Below, in pieces: positions 1 through 9,791 of a stretch of DNA of 64,000 bases. Positions within the stretch are counted from its first letter, which is position 1. Each line of letters begins with the position of its first letter. The stretch is taken from contig JALCNR010000013.1 of the NCBI GenBank assembly GCA_022649165.1, forward strand, positions 24,369 to 88,368, in the 5' to 3' direction. Position numbers and translations under genes: made by a program. The notes under the pieces are model-generated. The model was not told where the DNA came from and ran no database searches. It was given only the letters and a program-made list of their open reading frames with translations. Source of the stretch: Actinomyces sp. Lineage in GTDB: Bacteria; Actinomycetota; Actinomycetes; Actinomycetales; Actinomycetaceae.

Positions 1-802
1 TGGAGAAGGTGTAGGACCCCAGGTGGTCGCCGGCCGGGCGGGACTCGATGCGCGAGAGGTCCACGCCTCGCACGCTGAACTGCTCGAGCATCGTCAGCAG
101 CGATCCGGCCTCGTTGTGCGGCAGCGCCACTTGGATCGTCGTCTTGTCTGCGCCGGTGGGCGGGGGCAGCGCGCCGGGAGGCGACACGACGATGAAGCGG
201 GTGACGGCGCCGGGCTGGTCGTTGATCCCGGAGTGCATCGCCTCGAGCCCGTAGCGCTGGGTGGCCGAGGCCGGGCACAGCGCCGCGTCGAAGGTCGTGT
301 CCCCCTGCGCCAGCAGCTCGGCCCCCGCCGCCGTGGAGGTCGCCGGAACGTGGATGATGCCCGGGAAATGCTCCTCCAGCCACATGCGGCATTGGGCCCA
401 GGCGTGGGGGTGCGTGCCGACCCGTCGGACGTCCGCCGGGTCCGTCCCGGGGCGCACCGCCACATCGAAGACCACGGGCACGACGATCTCGGCGACGATG
501 AACAGCGGCCTCCCGGTGGACAGCGAGTCCAGCGTCGCGTTGACGCCGCCCTCTACCGAGTTCTCGATCGGCACGACGGCGCGGTCCGCCGCCTCCCGGC
601 GAACGGCGTCCAGCGCGGCCGGCGCGGAGGTCACGGGGATGAGCTGCGCGCCGCCGGGCGCCACCTGCCAGACGGCCTGCTCGGAGAAGGTGCCGAAGGG
701 CCCGAGGAACGCGATCCGGACGTGGTCGCCTGCGGGAGGCGGGCCGGGCAGGTTGGTGGTCGGGTGCGGCGTCCGGTTGGGCGCGGTCTCGGGGGTGCTC
801 AC
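1..802 (-). CDS. pheA: Prephenate dehydratase, 3' end beyond window
   Basis: Converts prephenate to phenylpyruvate in phenylalanine synthesis (cytosol). The GTG start at 802 opens a reading frame with the early motif VRIAFLGPFGTFSEQA, then PIENSVEGGVNATLD, typical of the dehydratase catalytic domain. From about residue 215 an ACT regulatory domain begins (TTIQVALPHNEAGSL) with the ESRP motif of the phenylalanine-binding fold. About 267 codons are visible and the rest of the ACT domain lies outside. The start has both a Shine-Dalgarno-like GGAGG and a TACCCT box 6 nt upstream of GTG, so leaderless expression is possible. Family assignment is firm; start is likely. Confidence 0.93.
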   Translation of the reverse strand, partial: MSTPETAPNRTPHPTTNLPGPPPAGDHVRIAFLGPFGTFSEQAVWQVAPGGAQLIPVTSAPAALDAVRREAADRAVVPIENSVEGGVNATLDSLSTGRPLFIVAEIVVPVVFDVAVRPGTDPADVRRVGTHPHAWAQCRMWLEEHFPGIIHVPATSTAAGAELLAQGDTTFDAALCPASATQRYGLEAMHSGINDQPGAVTRFIVVSPPGALPPPTGADKTTIQVALPHNEAGSLLTMLEQFSVRGVDLSRIESRPAGDHLGSYTFS

Positions 803-881
803 CCTCCAAGGGTACGAGGACGGCGCCGCGCGCCGGACCGGCTTCCAGTGGGCGGGCCGGTGATGCGGCGTGCCGCCCGGC

Positions 882-3155
882 TCACTCCCCGCAGGCCGTG
901 ATCCGGTACAGCTTCGCGGTCCCCCCCTGGTCGACCAGCTCGAAACCGGTGGAGGTGTCGACGTCGTACAGGCCCGGGGCCCGGTCGGAGCGCTTGGACT
1001 GGTAGTAGTACCCGTCCACGTCCTGGTAGTAGTGGGTGATGCCGCGGCGCAGCACAACCTCGCACACCTCGGGATTCGTGTGGATCTCGTTGAAGTGGTT
1101 GACGATGATCGCCTCGTCGAAGGCGTCCGACAGCGTGTGGTACAGCTGCGGGAACACCGCGAGGCGCTGGCCCAGGACCTCCGTGTAGGCGGCGCCCGCG
1201 ATCGGGTCTCCCAGCACCAGGGCGTCCTCGGGCAGGGTCTGCGGCATCCGCCGGATCATCTCCAGCTCAGCCGTCGTCGCCATCCCCGGTTTGCCCAGGT
1301 GGTCGGCGTCGTAGACGTAGCCGACCGCCCAGATGCGCGCGTCCAGGGCGCCCACCAGCGTCATCGCCAGCAGCCATGCCCCCAGCAGCGCCCCGATGCG
1401 GGTGAGGCCCGAGGAGTACGAGCGGTGCTCGTCCGCGCGGCGCACCCGGTGCGAGCGCAGCCAGTTGACCGCGTACTCGAACCCCAAGGCGGCCAGCGGG
1501 ATCAGAGTGAGGTCCTGGGCCTCCATGATCCGGCGCGGATCCAGGTACCACGGCGCGGTGAGGAACGTCCTCAGCGCCGAGTCCGGCGCATAGGCGAGAA
1601 ACGTCAGACCGGCCATCACCAGGTACGACGCGATCGGCCAGAGCAGAGGCCGGGGGCCGAAGGCGCCGCGGATCGCGATCCGCCGCTCCACCCACGCCCG
1701 CGTGAGCTCCCGGCGGCTCACGCCCTCGGGCTCACCGGCACGGGGGATCTCCTCCCCTGAACCCGCTTCGCCGGCGGGACCGTCCTTGAGCGGGCGGGCA
1801 TAGGTGAAGGGGCGGCGCAGGTCTGGGTAGGCCCGCAGGGCGAGCCTGTTCCAGGCGCGCGCCGCGCTCACCGTCGCGACGACGCCCAGGAGGACCAGCA
1901 CCGCGGTCACGGCGATCGTCATCCCCATCCCCACGGAGGAGGAGAAGGGCGGGTAGGGCGTGAGGAAATGGCTGAACGCCTCCAGCCAGGAGATGCCGTG
2001 ACGCGGGTAGTCGCCCATGTCGCGCACCTTGTCCGAGGACAGGACCACCAGGGGCGCCCAGATGGCCGCGACCGCCGTCGCCGCGAAGACCGCGGCGCTC
2101 GCCCAGTCCCCGACCCAGGCCGACCGGCGGATGAGACGCCACAGCGACACCAGGAGCGGGGCGAAGAGGATGGCGAGCAGGCTGAACGCCGACGACGGGT
2201 GGGCCGCGACCGCCCCCACGGCGCCCAGGGCGAACAAGACCGCCAGCGGCAGGTGCGGAACCATCCCGGACAGGCCGGTCTCCGTGGCGCGCTCGAGGCG
2301 GCGGCCGAGCACGACCGCGACGGACGCCAGGCCCGGCAGCAGGGAGACGCCGAGCGCGTTGGGCCACTGGCTGTACATCGTGAGCGCGTCGGCCGGCATG
2401 TTCAGCAGGCAGCCGGCGATGACGGGGGCCGCGACCACCGCGGTGCGCGACGTGGACACGACGGCGGTGAAGGCGGTGCCGCCCGCCACCCAGATCCCCA
2501 TGATCAGCAGGTTCGTCACGTTGGACGCCTGGACGACGGTGGTGGGAGAGGAGAACAGCGAGGTGAAGGCGTGCCAGGCGATCGGATAGGTGACGGAACG
2601 CCCATCGTAGAGGGGGGCCAGTCCGCCGTCGGGCTGGGCCTGGCCGGTGCGCAGGATGTTCCACACGCCGGACATGTGGAAGGTCGAGTCCCACTGCTGG
2701 ACGGGGTCGGCGGGATCGGCGCTGGTCAGCAGCGGCAGCGCGGCCACGACCCAACCGAGGGCGACCATGCCCCACATCAGGGTCCGCGTGTGGCGGGGCA
2801 GGATGCGGTAGGCGTGCGACGAGGGCGAGTCCCCGGCCAGCGGGGGCCTCGCCGTGAGGTCGTCCCCCAGGACGACGCCCACCGCCGGGTGGCCGCGCCG
2901 GCGCAGCAGGAACACGGCCAGGCCGGCCAGCGCCGAGACCCCGAGCACCGGGAGGACGGACGCCGCGGAGAAGAAGACGCCGGCGCGGTGGTAGGCCTCG
3001 GAGACGACCGTGATGAGCGTGAACGTGAGGGCGGGGGCGAAGGCCACCGCGACCACCGAGGAGCGGATCGAGGAGCGGATCCAGAAGTACCCGGGCAGGA
3101 CCGCGACGAGGACCATCGCCACGAGCAGCGGCATCAACACGATCCAGTCGGCCAC
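882..3155 (-). CDS. Large polytopic membrane protein (DUF6541-like)
   Basis: 757 residues with about 13-15 hydrophobic segments spread over the first ~560 residues and a soluble C-terminal part of ~170 residues. It resembles the DUF6541 group of actinobacterial membrane proteins, whose topology recalls GT-C glycosyltransferases, but I see no decisive catalytic motif, so function is unassigned. The start is GTG 7 nt after GGGAGG. It lies 13 nt downstream of the DedA gene on the same strand, so the two are probably co-transcribed. An envelope role is a guess from topology and neighbour only. Confidence 0.75.
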   Translation of the reverse strand: MADWIVLMPLLVAMVLVAVLPGYFWIRSSIRSSVVAVAFAPALTFTLITVVSEAYHRAGVFFSAASVLPVLGVSALAGLAVFLLRRRGHPAVGVVLGDDLTARPPLAGDSPSSHAYRILPRHTRTLMWGMVALGWVVAALPLLTSADPADPVQQWDSTFHMSGVWNILRTGQAQPDGGLAPLYDGRSVTYPIAWHAFTSLFSSPTTVVQASNVTNLLIMGIWVAGGTAFTAVVSTSRTAVVAAPVIAGCLLNMPADALTMYSQWPNALGVSLLPGLASVAVVLGRRLERATETGLSGMVPHLPLAVLFALGAVGAVAAHPSSAFSLLAILFAPLLVSLWRLIRRSAWVGDWASAAVFAATAVAAIWAPLVVLSSDKVRDMGDYPRHGISWLEAFSHFLTPYPPFSSSVGMGMTIAVTAVLVLLGVVATVSAARAWNRLALRAYPDLRRPFTYARPLKDGPAGEAGSGEEIPRAGEPEGVSRRELTRAWVERRIAIRGAFGPRPLLWPIASYLVMAGLTFLAYAPDSALRTFLTAPWYLDPRRIMEAQDLTLIPLAALGFEYAVNWLRSHRVRRADEHRSYSSGLTRIGALLGAWLLAMTLVGALDARIWAVGYVYDADHLGKPGMATTAELEMIRRMPQTLPEDALVLGDPIAGAAYTEVLGQRLAVFPQLYHTLSDAFDEAIIVNHFNEIHTNPEVCEVVLRRGITHYYQDVDGYYYQSKRSDRAPGLYDVDTSTGFELVDQGGTAKLYRITACGE

Positions 3156-3168
3156 CGGGACCTCCCTC

Positions 3169-3933
3169 TCAGTCGGCGGCGGGCGCGTCGGCCGGAGCGC
3201 CCTCGTCCGTGTCCTGGCCCGCGGAGCCGGATCCCGCAGGGGAGGGGGCCTTCCCCGCCTTGCGGCGCGCGACGATCGCCTGGGCCGCCATCGGCAGCAG
3301 CGACACGAACACGATCAGCAGGATCAGCATCGAGAGGTTGTCATGGACGAACTGGACGCCGCCCAGGATCGATCCCGCGTAGGTCACGCCCGACCCCCAC
3401 AGAAGGGCGCCGAGGGAGTTGAAGGCGAGGAACTTCCCATAGGGGTAGCGCGCGATGCCAGCCGCCAGGGGGATGAAGGTGCGGACGAAGGGGATGAACC
3501 GGCCGATGACGAGGGAGCGGCCGCCATAGCGCGTGAAGTAGTCCTCCGCCTTGTCCAGGTGCTCGGTGCGCAGGAAGCGGGCATCGTCGCGGAACAGGCG
3601 GCGCCCGAACCTGCGGCCCAGCCAGTACCCGATCTGGGCGCCGAGGAACGCGGCGACGAAGGTGAGGCCGACGAGCATCGGCAGGCTCAGGCCGAGGCGC
3701 TCGTGAAGCAGACCGGCGGTGAACAGCAGCGAATCGCCGGGCAGCACCGGGAACAGGACGCCGGACTCGATGAAGACGATGGCGAGCGTTCCCCACAGGA
3801 CCCACGGGCCCATCGCCAGGAGCAGGGAGGTCGGATCATGGAACCACCCGACCACGGTGGTCACCCACGACGTGTCCTCCGCAGGCGCGACCGCCAGCGC
3901 GGCGGTCTGCAGGGACGTCAGGAGCAGGAGCAC
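3169..3933 (-). CDS. DedA family membrane protein
   Basis: 254-residue integral membrane protein of the DedA/SNARE-associated family. Members act as proton-coupled lipid flippases/scramblases, including undecaprenyl phosphate or phosphatidylethanolamine in studied cases. Diagnostic features are FIESGVLFPVLPGDSLLF near residue 55, the GYWLGRRFGRR loop, and GRFIPFVRTFIPLAAG around residue 145 with its conserved Arg residues. The C-terminal ~35 residues are hydrophilic, Ala/Asp-rich and atypical. GTG start with GGAAGG upstream; a TAGGGT -10 lies near 3972. First gene of a two-gene unit with the large membrane protein. The substrate cannot be read from sequence. Confidence 0.9.
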   Translation of the reverse strand: MLLLLTSLQTAALAVAPAEDTSWVTTVVGWFHDPTSLLLAMGPWVLWGTLAIVFIESGVLFPVLPGDSLLFTAGLLHERLGLSLPMLVGLTFVAAFLGAQIGYWLGRRFGRRLFRDDARFLRTEHLDKAEDYFTRYGGRSLVIGRFIPFVRTFIPLAAGIARYPYGKFLAFNSLGALLWGSGVTYAGSILGGVQFVHDNLSMLILLIVFVSLLPMAAQAIVARRKAGKAPSPAGSGSAGQDTDEGAPADAPAAD

Positions 3934-4044
3934 GGAGGGCCTTCCGATCGGTGGTCATTCTCCTGCCTCACCCTAGCGGCGCTGCGCCCTCGGAGCGATC
4001 CGACCCCCGGGAACGGCCGGGGCCGACTCCTCTAGGATGCCCCC

Positions 4045-6600
4045 ATGGACGACGCGCGTGACCGGGGGACTCCCGGGAGCCCTCCCGAGGCGCCCCCCCG
4101 CATGCCGACGCCGCCCAGGCTCACCCGGCCGGTGTCCTTCGCGGACCGCATCCCCCCGCGCCAGCGCCGTCGCGAGGACCTCATCGACGTCGCCCTGTGC
4201 GTCGTCGGGACGGCGTTCATCTGGCTGTTCGGCATCTTCGCGAATTCGACGACCCAGGGCGTCACCGAGGACGTCCTGCGCGTCAGCATCATCCGCGACA
4301 TCCTGCTGCTGCCTGTCACCGGCCTCGAGGGGCTGGTCGTCCTGGTCACGCCCGTCGCCATCGTCGTCGCGCTGGCGCGCCGCCGCCGTCTGAGCACGAT
4401 CCTCGAGTGCCTGGTCTCCGCCGCGCTGACCTCCGTCGGCGGCTGGATGCTGCTCCTCGGCCTGCGCCACCTGCCCGAGTCCCTCACCCTGCCCCTGCGG
4501 GTCCACTCCGACTCCGGCGGCACCCAGATCGCGCTCAATCTGGCCATCATGGCGCTGGCCTCCCTGTTCACCGTCGCGGGCGAGTCGAGCAACATGCGCA
4601 CCATCGGCTACTCGTGGGGCGGACTGTGGGTCATCGTCTTCCTGGGCGTGCTCCGCGGGTCGATGTCACTTCCGGGGGCGTTCATCTCCGTGCTGCTGGG
4701 ACGCGCCTGCGGGTCGCTCGCCCGGTGGCTCCTGGGTTTCGAGGACCGCCGCGCCACCGGCGTCGACCTGGTCGCCGGGCTGCTGTCCATCGGCATCGTG
4801 CCGGCCCGCATCGTCCGCTCCGATCTGGACACCTCCGAGGAGCCGCTGTCCACGTGGCTCATCGACGAGGACGACCGCCCCTCCCGCCCGCTGCGGCAGC
4901 AGCCAACCACCAGCCCGGACATCGTCGAGTACACGGTGGCGCGCCGGCCCGAACCGGACGGCAACCGCCACTACCAGGTCTGGGATGTCCAGGGCACGCC
5001 CCTCGACCTCGTCGCCATCGACCCCGGCCGGGAGATCACCGGCACCGTCGAGGAGATCTGGAACAACTTGCGCCTACGGGGCATCACGAGGTGGATCTCG
5101 CCCTCGCCGAAGGCGAACGCCGAGCGCTCGATGCTGACGGCGCTGTCCGCGATGCGCGCCGGCGTCCACGTTCCCGAGCCCGTCGGCCTGGCGCAGGCCG
5201 GCGCGTCCGTGCTCCAGGTCTACCGCTCGATGCCTCCCACCTCCCGGCTGCGCGATGTGGCCCCCGAGGCCCTCACCGACGCCGTCCTGGACGAGGTCTG
5301 GCGTCAGCTGCTGCTGGCCCACGTCCATGGGATCTGCCACCGCGACCTCACCTTCGACGCGGTCGCCATCGACCAGACGGGCACCGTGTGGATGGTCGAC
5401 TGGGAGCAGGGCGAGGTCGCCACGACGGAGCTCAACCGGCGCATCGACATCGCTCAGCTGCTCGTCCACCTCGCCGTGTGCGTGGGCAAGGACCGCGCCC
5501 TCGCCTCGGCGCGGCGCGCCCTGCCCGAGTCCGAGCTGCGCGCCGTCGCCCCGGTCGTCCAGAGCGCCATCCTCCCGGAGAAGGTCGCGGCGGCGGTGCG
5601 GCGCACCGACACGGTGACCGGCGTCCGCGACGCGATCGTCGGCGATCAGCTCGTGGAGACCGTCCAGCCTCTCAATCTCCAGCGTTTCGCTCCGCGCACA
5701 GTGGTCACCGCGACCATCCTGGTCCTCGCGCTCATCGCCGTCATGGGCTCGCTGAACTTCGACAGCCTGGTCGCGACGATCACCTCCGCCAACCCGATCT
5801 GGTTCCTCGTCTCCTTCCTGCTCGGCACCCTCACCTGGCTGGGCGGGGCGATCCCGCTGAAGGCGCTCTCCTCGGAGAGGATCCGCCTTCAGGACGCCTT
5901 CCTGGCCCAGATGGCCGCCTCCGTCGTCACGATCGTCGCGCCGGCCGGCATCGGGCCCGCCGCCCTCAATCTGCGCTTCCTCAACAAACTCAAGGTCCCG
6001 ACGGCCATCGCGGCGACCACCGTGGTCCTCCAGCAGGTCTCCCAGTTCCTGGTCACCGTGCTGCTGCTCATCGTCGTCATCCTGTTCACCGGGAACTCGC
6101 TGGGCGTGTCGATCCCTTATTCGGTGATCCTGGCCGTCGCCGCGGTGGTGGCCGTCGTGGTCGCGGTGGCGCTATCGGTCCCCCGGCTGCGCCGCTGGAT
6201 CTGGTCGAAGGCCGAACCCGTCTGGAAGCAGATCTACCCGCGGCTGCTGTGGATCGTCGGGCAGCCCCGGCGCATCGTCCAGGTCGTGGCCGGGAACCTC
6301 ATCATGAACATCGGTTTCATCGGGGCCTTCTGGGCGTCCGTCGAGGCCTTCGGTGGGCGCCTGTCGCTCACGACCCTGGCCGTGACCTTCCTGGTGTCGA
6401 ACTCCCTGGGCTCCGTCATCCCCTCCCCCGGCGGGATCGGCCCGGTCGAGGGGGCTCTGACCGGCGGGCTCACGGTGGCCGGCCTGCCGGTGTCCATCGC
6501 CCTGTCCGCCGCGGTCCTGTACCGCCTGGTGACGTTCTACGGCCGTGTCCCCTTCGGCTACGTGGCCACCCGCGTCATGCAGAAGAAAGGGCTGCTCTGA
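4045..6600 (+). CDS. Flippase-like (LPG synthase TM) protein with degenerate kinase domain
   Basis: 851 residues in three parts. Residues ~45-240 are hydrophobic segments. Residues ~290-510 form a kinase-like soluble domain with HGICHRDLTFDAVAID (HRD loop) and MVDWEQGEV in place of the DFG motif. Residues ~545-850 are a polytopic UPF0104/LPG_synthase_TM domain ending with the family motif PSPGGIGPVEGALTGGL. The TM domain is related to the flippase half of MprF and to YbhN. The kinase part recalls lipopolysaccharide-kinase/Mnn10-like folds and may be active (HRD and Asp present) or serve as a sensor. Likely role: envelope lipid or glycolipid handling (inference). Leaderless start: TAGGAT at 4033-4038, six bases, ATG. 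Confidence 0.85.
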   Translation: MDDARDRGTPGSPPEAPPRMPTPPRLTRPVSFADRIPPRQRRREDLIDVALCVVGTAFIWLFGIFANSTTQGVTEDVLRVSIIRDILLLPVTGLEGLVVLVTPVAIVVALARRRRLSTILECLVSAALTSVGGWMLLLGLRHLPESLTLPLRVHSDSGGTQIALNLAIMALASLFTVAGESSNMRTIGYSWGGLWVIVFLGVLRGSMSLPGAFISVLLGRACGSLARWLLGFEDRRATGVDLVAGLLSIGIVPARIVRSDLDTSEEPLSTWLIDEDDRPSRPLRQQPTTSPDIVEYTVARRPEPDGNRHYQVWDVQGTPLDLVAIDPGREITGTVEEIWNNLRLRGITRWISPSPKANAERSMLTALSAMRAGVHVPEPVGLAQAGASVLQVYRSMPPTSRLRDVAPEALTDAVLDEVWRQLLLAHVHGICHRDLTFDAVAIDQTGTVWMVDWEQGEVATTELNRRIDIAQLLVHLAVCVGKDRALASARRALPESELRAVAPVVQSAILPEKVAAAVRRTDTVTGVRDAIVGDQLVETVQPLNLQRFAPRTVVTATILVLALIAVMGSLNFDSLVATITSANPIWFLVSFLLGTLTWLGGAIPLKALSSERIRLQDAFLAQMAASVVTIVAPAGIGPAALNLRFLNKLKVPTAIAATTVVLQQVSQFLVTVLLLIVVILFTGNSLGVSIPYSVILAVAAVVAVVVAVALSVPRLRRWIWSKAEPVWKQIYPRLLWIVGQPRRIVQVVAGNLIMNIGFIGAFWASVEAFGGRLSLTTLAVTFLVSNSLGSVIPSPGGIGPVEGALTGGLTVAGLPVSIALSAAVLYRLVTFYGRVPFGYVATRVMQKKGLL

Positions 6601-6624
6601 CCGCAGACGTCCTGGCCGACGCCC

Positions 6625-6639
6625 GGCGGGAGGCCCGCC
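6625..6639. terminator. Short GC hairpin between convergent genes
   Basis: GGCGGG-AGG-CCCGCC is a perfect 6-bp stem in the 59-bp gap between two convergent genes. It has no U-tract, so activity as a bidirectional terminator is inferred from placement. Confidence 0.45.
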
Positions 6640-6659
6640 ACGTTCTCCGCAGGCCCCGG

Positions 6660-7874
6660 CTACCCCTCGATCGGGACCTCCTCCGCGTCGGCGACCAGGT
6701 CGCCGCCCTCCGAGCGGCGGCGCAGCGCCAGGGCGAGCGCCGGGAAGATCAGGACCGACAGCATCCCGGCCCCGACCAGTGCGGCGGCGGTGCCGGAGTC
6801 CAGCTCGCCGCGGTCGACGCCGATGCCGGTGACGGCGACGATGAGAGGCAGTCCCGTGGCGCCGAAGAGCAGCAGCGCGACGCGGTCCGCCGCTGTCGAG
6901 CCCTCGGGAGCGGCCACCACGGAGGGCAGACCGCGGATGACCAGCAGCAGCGCGAGCGCCACGGCCATCAGGCCCAGCAGCCGGGGGGACGCCAGCAGCG
7001 CCCGCAGGTCGAAGGTGACGCCCGTCATGACGAAGAACACGGGGACCAGGAAGCCGAATCCCACCGCTTCGAGCTTGGCGTCGACGATCTCACGGTCGTC
7101 GGGGGCAGCTCCGGAGAGCAGCACTCGGCACAGGACGCCGGCGGCGAAGGCGCCGAGCAGCATGTCCAGCCCCAGCACGGCGCTCAGGACGGACAGGGCG
7201 GCCACCACGAAGATGACCGTCCGGACCGCGAACTGGCCGCTGGTGCGCAGGGTGGCCGCCGTCAGGCGGTTGAACGCCGGATGCGGGCCGCGCGAGGCCA
7301 ACCAGATCGCCAGGCCGGAGATCAGCGCGAAAGCCGCCAGCACCAGAGCCCCGGCCAGCGGGCTCCGACCACCCAGGAAGATCGAGATCGCCAGGAGCGG
7401 CCCGAACTCGCCGGCCGCGCCCGTCGCGGTCGCCGCCCGGCCGAAGGGCGAGTGCAGGTCGCCCTCGTCGCGGAGCACCGGCAGAAGCGTGCCCAGGGCC
7501 GTCGAGGTGAGCGCCACCCCGATGAACACGCCGGTGACCGTCGAGGGGGCGATCCACACGCCGACGCCGACGCCGACGGCCAGGGAGACCAGCCAGCCGA
7601 GCGCCGCCCGCCGCAGGGGACGGCCGCGGATGCCGCGGAAGTCGATCTCGTTGCCGGCGAGGAAGAACAGCATGGCGACGCCGAAGTCGGACAGGACGCC
7701 GGTCACCTCGTCCGGCTGCACCCACCCCAGGGCGCTGGGGCCCAGCAGCACGCCGAGCAGGATCTCGAAGACGATCAGCGGGACGCGGAGCACGCGCTGG
7801 ACGCCCGCTCCCAGCAGCGGCGCGGCCACCGCGGCCAGCGGCACCAGGAACACGCCGGCGAGCAACGTGGTCAT
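6660..7874 (-). CDS. Cation:proton antiporter, CPA2 (Kef-type) family
   Basis: 404-residue membrane protein with about 12 hydrophobic helices, matching the Na/K:H exchanger membrane domain. Visible motifs are ILLGVLLGPSALGW near residue 40, DFGVAMLFFLAGNEIDF near 70 (the acidic ion-binding region), and GEFGPLLAI mid-protein. No TrkA-N/RCK domain follows, so it is the short, unregulated form. I chose ATG at 7874 over an in-frame GTG at 7882-7883 because TATTGT (7882-7887, reverse strand) ends seven bases before the ATG, the leaderless spacing repeated across this window. Ion specificity cannot be told. Confidence 0.88.
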   Translation of the reverse strand: MTTLLAGVFLVPLAAVAAPLLGAGVQRVLRVPLIVFEILLGVLLGPSALGWVQPDEVTGVLSDFGVAMLFFLAGNEIDFRGIRGRPLRRAALGWLVSLAVGVGVGVWIAPSTVTGVFIGVALTSTALGTLLPVLRDEGDLHSPFGRAATATGAAGEFGPLLAISIFLGGRSPLAGALVLAAFALISGLAIWLASRGPHPAFNRLTAATLRTSGQFAVRTVIFVVAALSVLSAVLGLDMLLGAFAAGVLCRVLLSGAAPDDREIVDAKLEAVGFGFLVPVFFVMTGVTFDLRALLASPRLLGLMAVALALLLVIRGLPSVVAAPEGSTAADRVALLLFGATGLPLIVAVTGIGVDRGELDSGTAAALVGAGMLSVLIFPALALALRRRSEGGDLVADAEEVPIEG

Positions 7875-7928
7875 GGGGCCCACAATAGCGACCGCGGCCG
7901 GCGGGGCTGCTGTGTCCCGCCGGCGCGG

Positions 7929-9638
7929 TCACTGCCGGTCGGACAGGGCGATGTTCGCCGAGATCGCCTGGCCGATGCGCGCGCGCATGTCGGCGTCCAC
8001 CCAGTCGCCGTCGGGCAGGGCCGCCGGGCGCCGCGGATCGTGGAGGCCGAGGATCCCCTCCCACAGGGGGATCAGTTCCTCGTGATAGGTGTGCCCGTGG
8101 CCGGCCGGAGCGGTCCCGGCCACCGGCAGATCCGCCAGGACCTGGATGAAGGAGGCCCCGCGGGTGAACTCCACGCGGCTCGAGACGTCGTGGCCGGCCT
8201 TCTCCCGCATCCAGTCGGGCTGGTTCCAGATCATGTCCGTCGACCACCACACCACCGGATCGGACGGGTGCTGGGCGTACACGACGCGCGGGAACTCCCA
8301 GGGCCCCAGCTCGCGCCCGTAGACGTCGACGGCGAGGTTCTCCGGCAGGTTCGCGAAACGGACGACCCGCCCGTTGTCCACCACGGGCGCCACCTCGGGG
8401 CTGCCGCGGTGGCGGGAGCGCGTGAGGTCGCGGTGCAGATCCGTGAACGAGGGCGTCCCCACCCACAACGCGCCGGACACCTTCGCCCGGACGTCGTCGA
8501 GGCCCCCGAAGACGTGCTGCGAGGCGTAGGCCCCCAGCGACTCGCCGCACACGTACAGGCCCGGGCGCCGGCGTCCGGCGGGGAGCGCCTCGAGCGCGCT
8601 CCTCACCGCCTCGAACAGCAGCGCGGAGGCCTGCATCGACGGTTCGAGCCCGGTGAGCACGTTGATGCTGGAGGGCACGTAGGAGTACTGCATGGAGGCA
8701 GTCGCGCAGTCGCCGCCCGTGAGGTACTCGACGGGCTGGACCTGCCACTCGTCAACCCAGCCGGATCCGGTGGACGTCGTCACCACCAGCACCGAGCGGT
8801 CGAAGGCCCCGGTCCGGGCGAGCTCGTCGACGACCAGGCGCGCCCGATCCGCCAGCGTCTCGCGCCCATGGGGCATCCCGGCGTAGACGCGGATCGGCTC
8901 CTTCGCGGGCCGCCCGGTCACGGCCTCGATGTCCTCGCGGTGGGGGCCGCGGCCCAGGAAGACGCGGCCCTGGCCGCCCACCGACTCCCAGGAGGACAGG
9001 GAGCCGGGCGAACCCGATCGCTCCGGCTGCGCGGGTTGATAGATCCCCCGCGCGGTGCGCCGGTCCATCTTGAGGGCGTGTCGGGAGAAGAAGGAGAGAA
9101 TCCCTCCCATCAGCACGCGCGAGGTGAGGACGACGACCAGCGCCGCCACCAGGGCCCCCGCCACCAGCCACGCGACCGGCGCCGGCATCCAGCGGGCGAA
9201 CAGGTTCACCAGGCCGCGCAGGATCCAGATCACCCCGGCCAGCAGCCCGAGCAGCAGGTAGGTGAGGACCAGGGCGCCGACCGCCCCCAGAAGGTAGGCG
9301 GGCAGCGTCTCGGGCGGCATCTCGACCAGGGCGGCCGCGCGACGGGTGTCGCGCGCCGAGAGGATCACCGCGCGGGCGAACCACAGGAGGAACACGACGA
9401 GCACGATGCGCTCCGCCCATTCACGCGCCCAGGGGGCCGCCGTGACGGACAGGCCGACCCAGTCGACCACCCATCCCCCGACCTTGTCGATGACCAGGCC
9501 GATCACGTATCCCACGGCCATCAGCACGCCGGATGAGGCGGCGTGCCACCACCAGCTGCGGGCCATCAGCGACGGCGACACCGAGATCGCGTACATCACC
9601 AGCGCGAGCACCACGCCGAGCAGTGACTGTGCGATCAT
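7929..9638 (-). CDS. Membrane-anchored alpha/beta hydrolase (Abhydrolase_9 type)
   Basis: 569 residues. The N-terminal ~200 contain about four to five hydrophobic segments, matching the N-terminal domain found with Abhydrolase_9. The C-terminal half is a serine hydrolase with the nucleophile elbow GESLGAYAS near residue 370 and an HPSDPVVWW stretch later. In the family the catalytic domain is extracellular or membrane-proximal; the natural substrate is unknown. The start ATG follows AGGAAG by seven bases. A TACAAT -10 at 9715-9720 implies a ~70-nt leader. That rules out longer in-frame starts, including one overlapping the -10 box. Confidence 0.85.
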   Translation of the reverse strand: MIAQSLLGVVLALVMYAISVSPSLMARSWWWHAASSGVLMAVGYVIGLVIDKVGGWVVDWVGLSVTAAPWAREWAERIVLVVFLLWFARAVILSARDTRRAAALVEMPPETLPAYLLGAVGALVLTYLLLGLLAGVIWILRGLVNLFARWMPAPVAWLVAGALVAALVVVLTSRVLMGGILSFFSRHALKMDRRTARGIYQPAQPERSGSPGSLSSWESVGGQGRVFLGRGPHREDIEAVTGRPAKEPIRVYAGMPHGRETLADRARLVVDELARTGAFDRSVLVVTTSTGSGWVDEWQVQPVEYLTGGDCATASMQYSYVPSSINVLTGLEPSMQASALLFEAVRSALEALPAGRRRPGLYVCGESLGAYASQHVFGGLDDVRAKVSGALWVGTPSFTDLHRDLTRSRHRGSPEVAPVVDNGRVVRFANLPENLAVDVYGRELGPWEFPRVVYAQHPSDPVVWWSTDMIWNQPDWMREKAGHDVSSRVEFTRGASFIQVLADLPVAGTAPAGHGHTYHEELIPLWEGILGLHDPRRPAALPDGDWVDADMRARIGQAISANIALSDRQ

Positions 9639-9791
9639 CGGGGCTTCCTGCTGGGTGGACGGGAGGATGGGGCGCGGTCGGACCGGCGCGACGCGCAGCC
9701 CTCGACCGCGCTCCATTGTAGGAGAACCGGCGGGCGGGCCGCGGGGCCTGTCGAAGGTGCCCCGGGCCCTGCGCGATGGCAGAATCGAGGC

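Noticed and set aside
7882..7883. GTG start for the CPA2 antiporter, three codons upstream
   Set aside because: It would overlap the TATTGT -10 box; ATG 7874 has the consistent leaderless spacing.
4197..9536. Very long open frame (about 1779 codons) on the plus strand
   Set aside because: It spans several real genes on both strands, is Arg/Gly/Pro/His-rich and shows no domain: a high-GC shadow frame.
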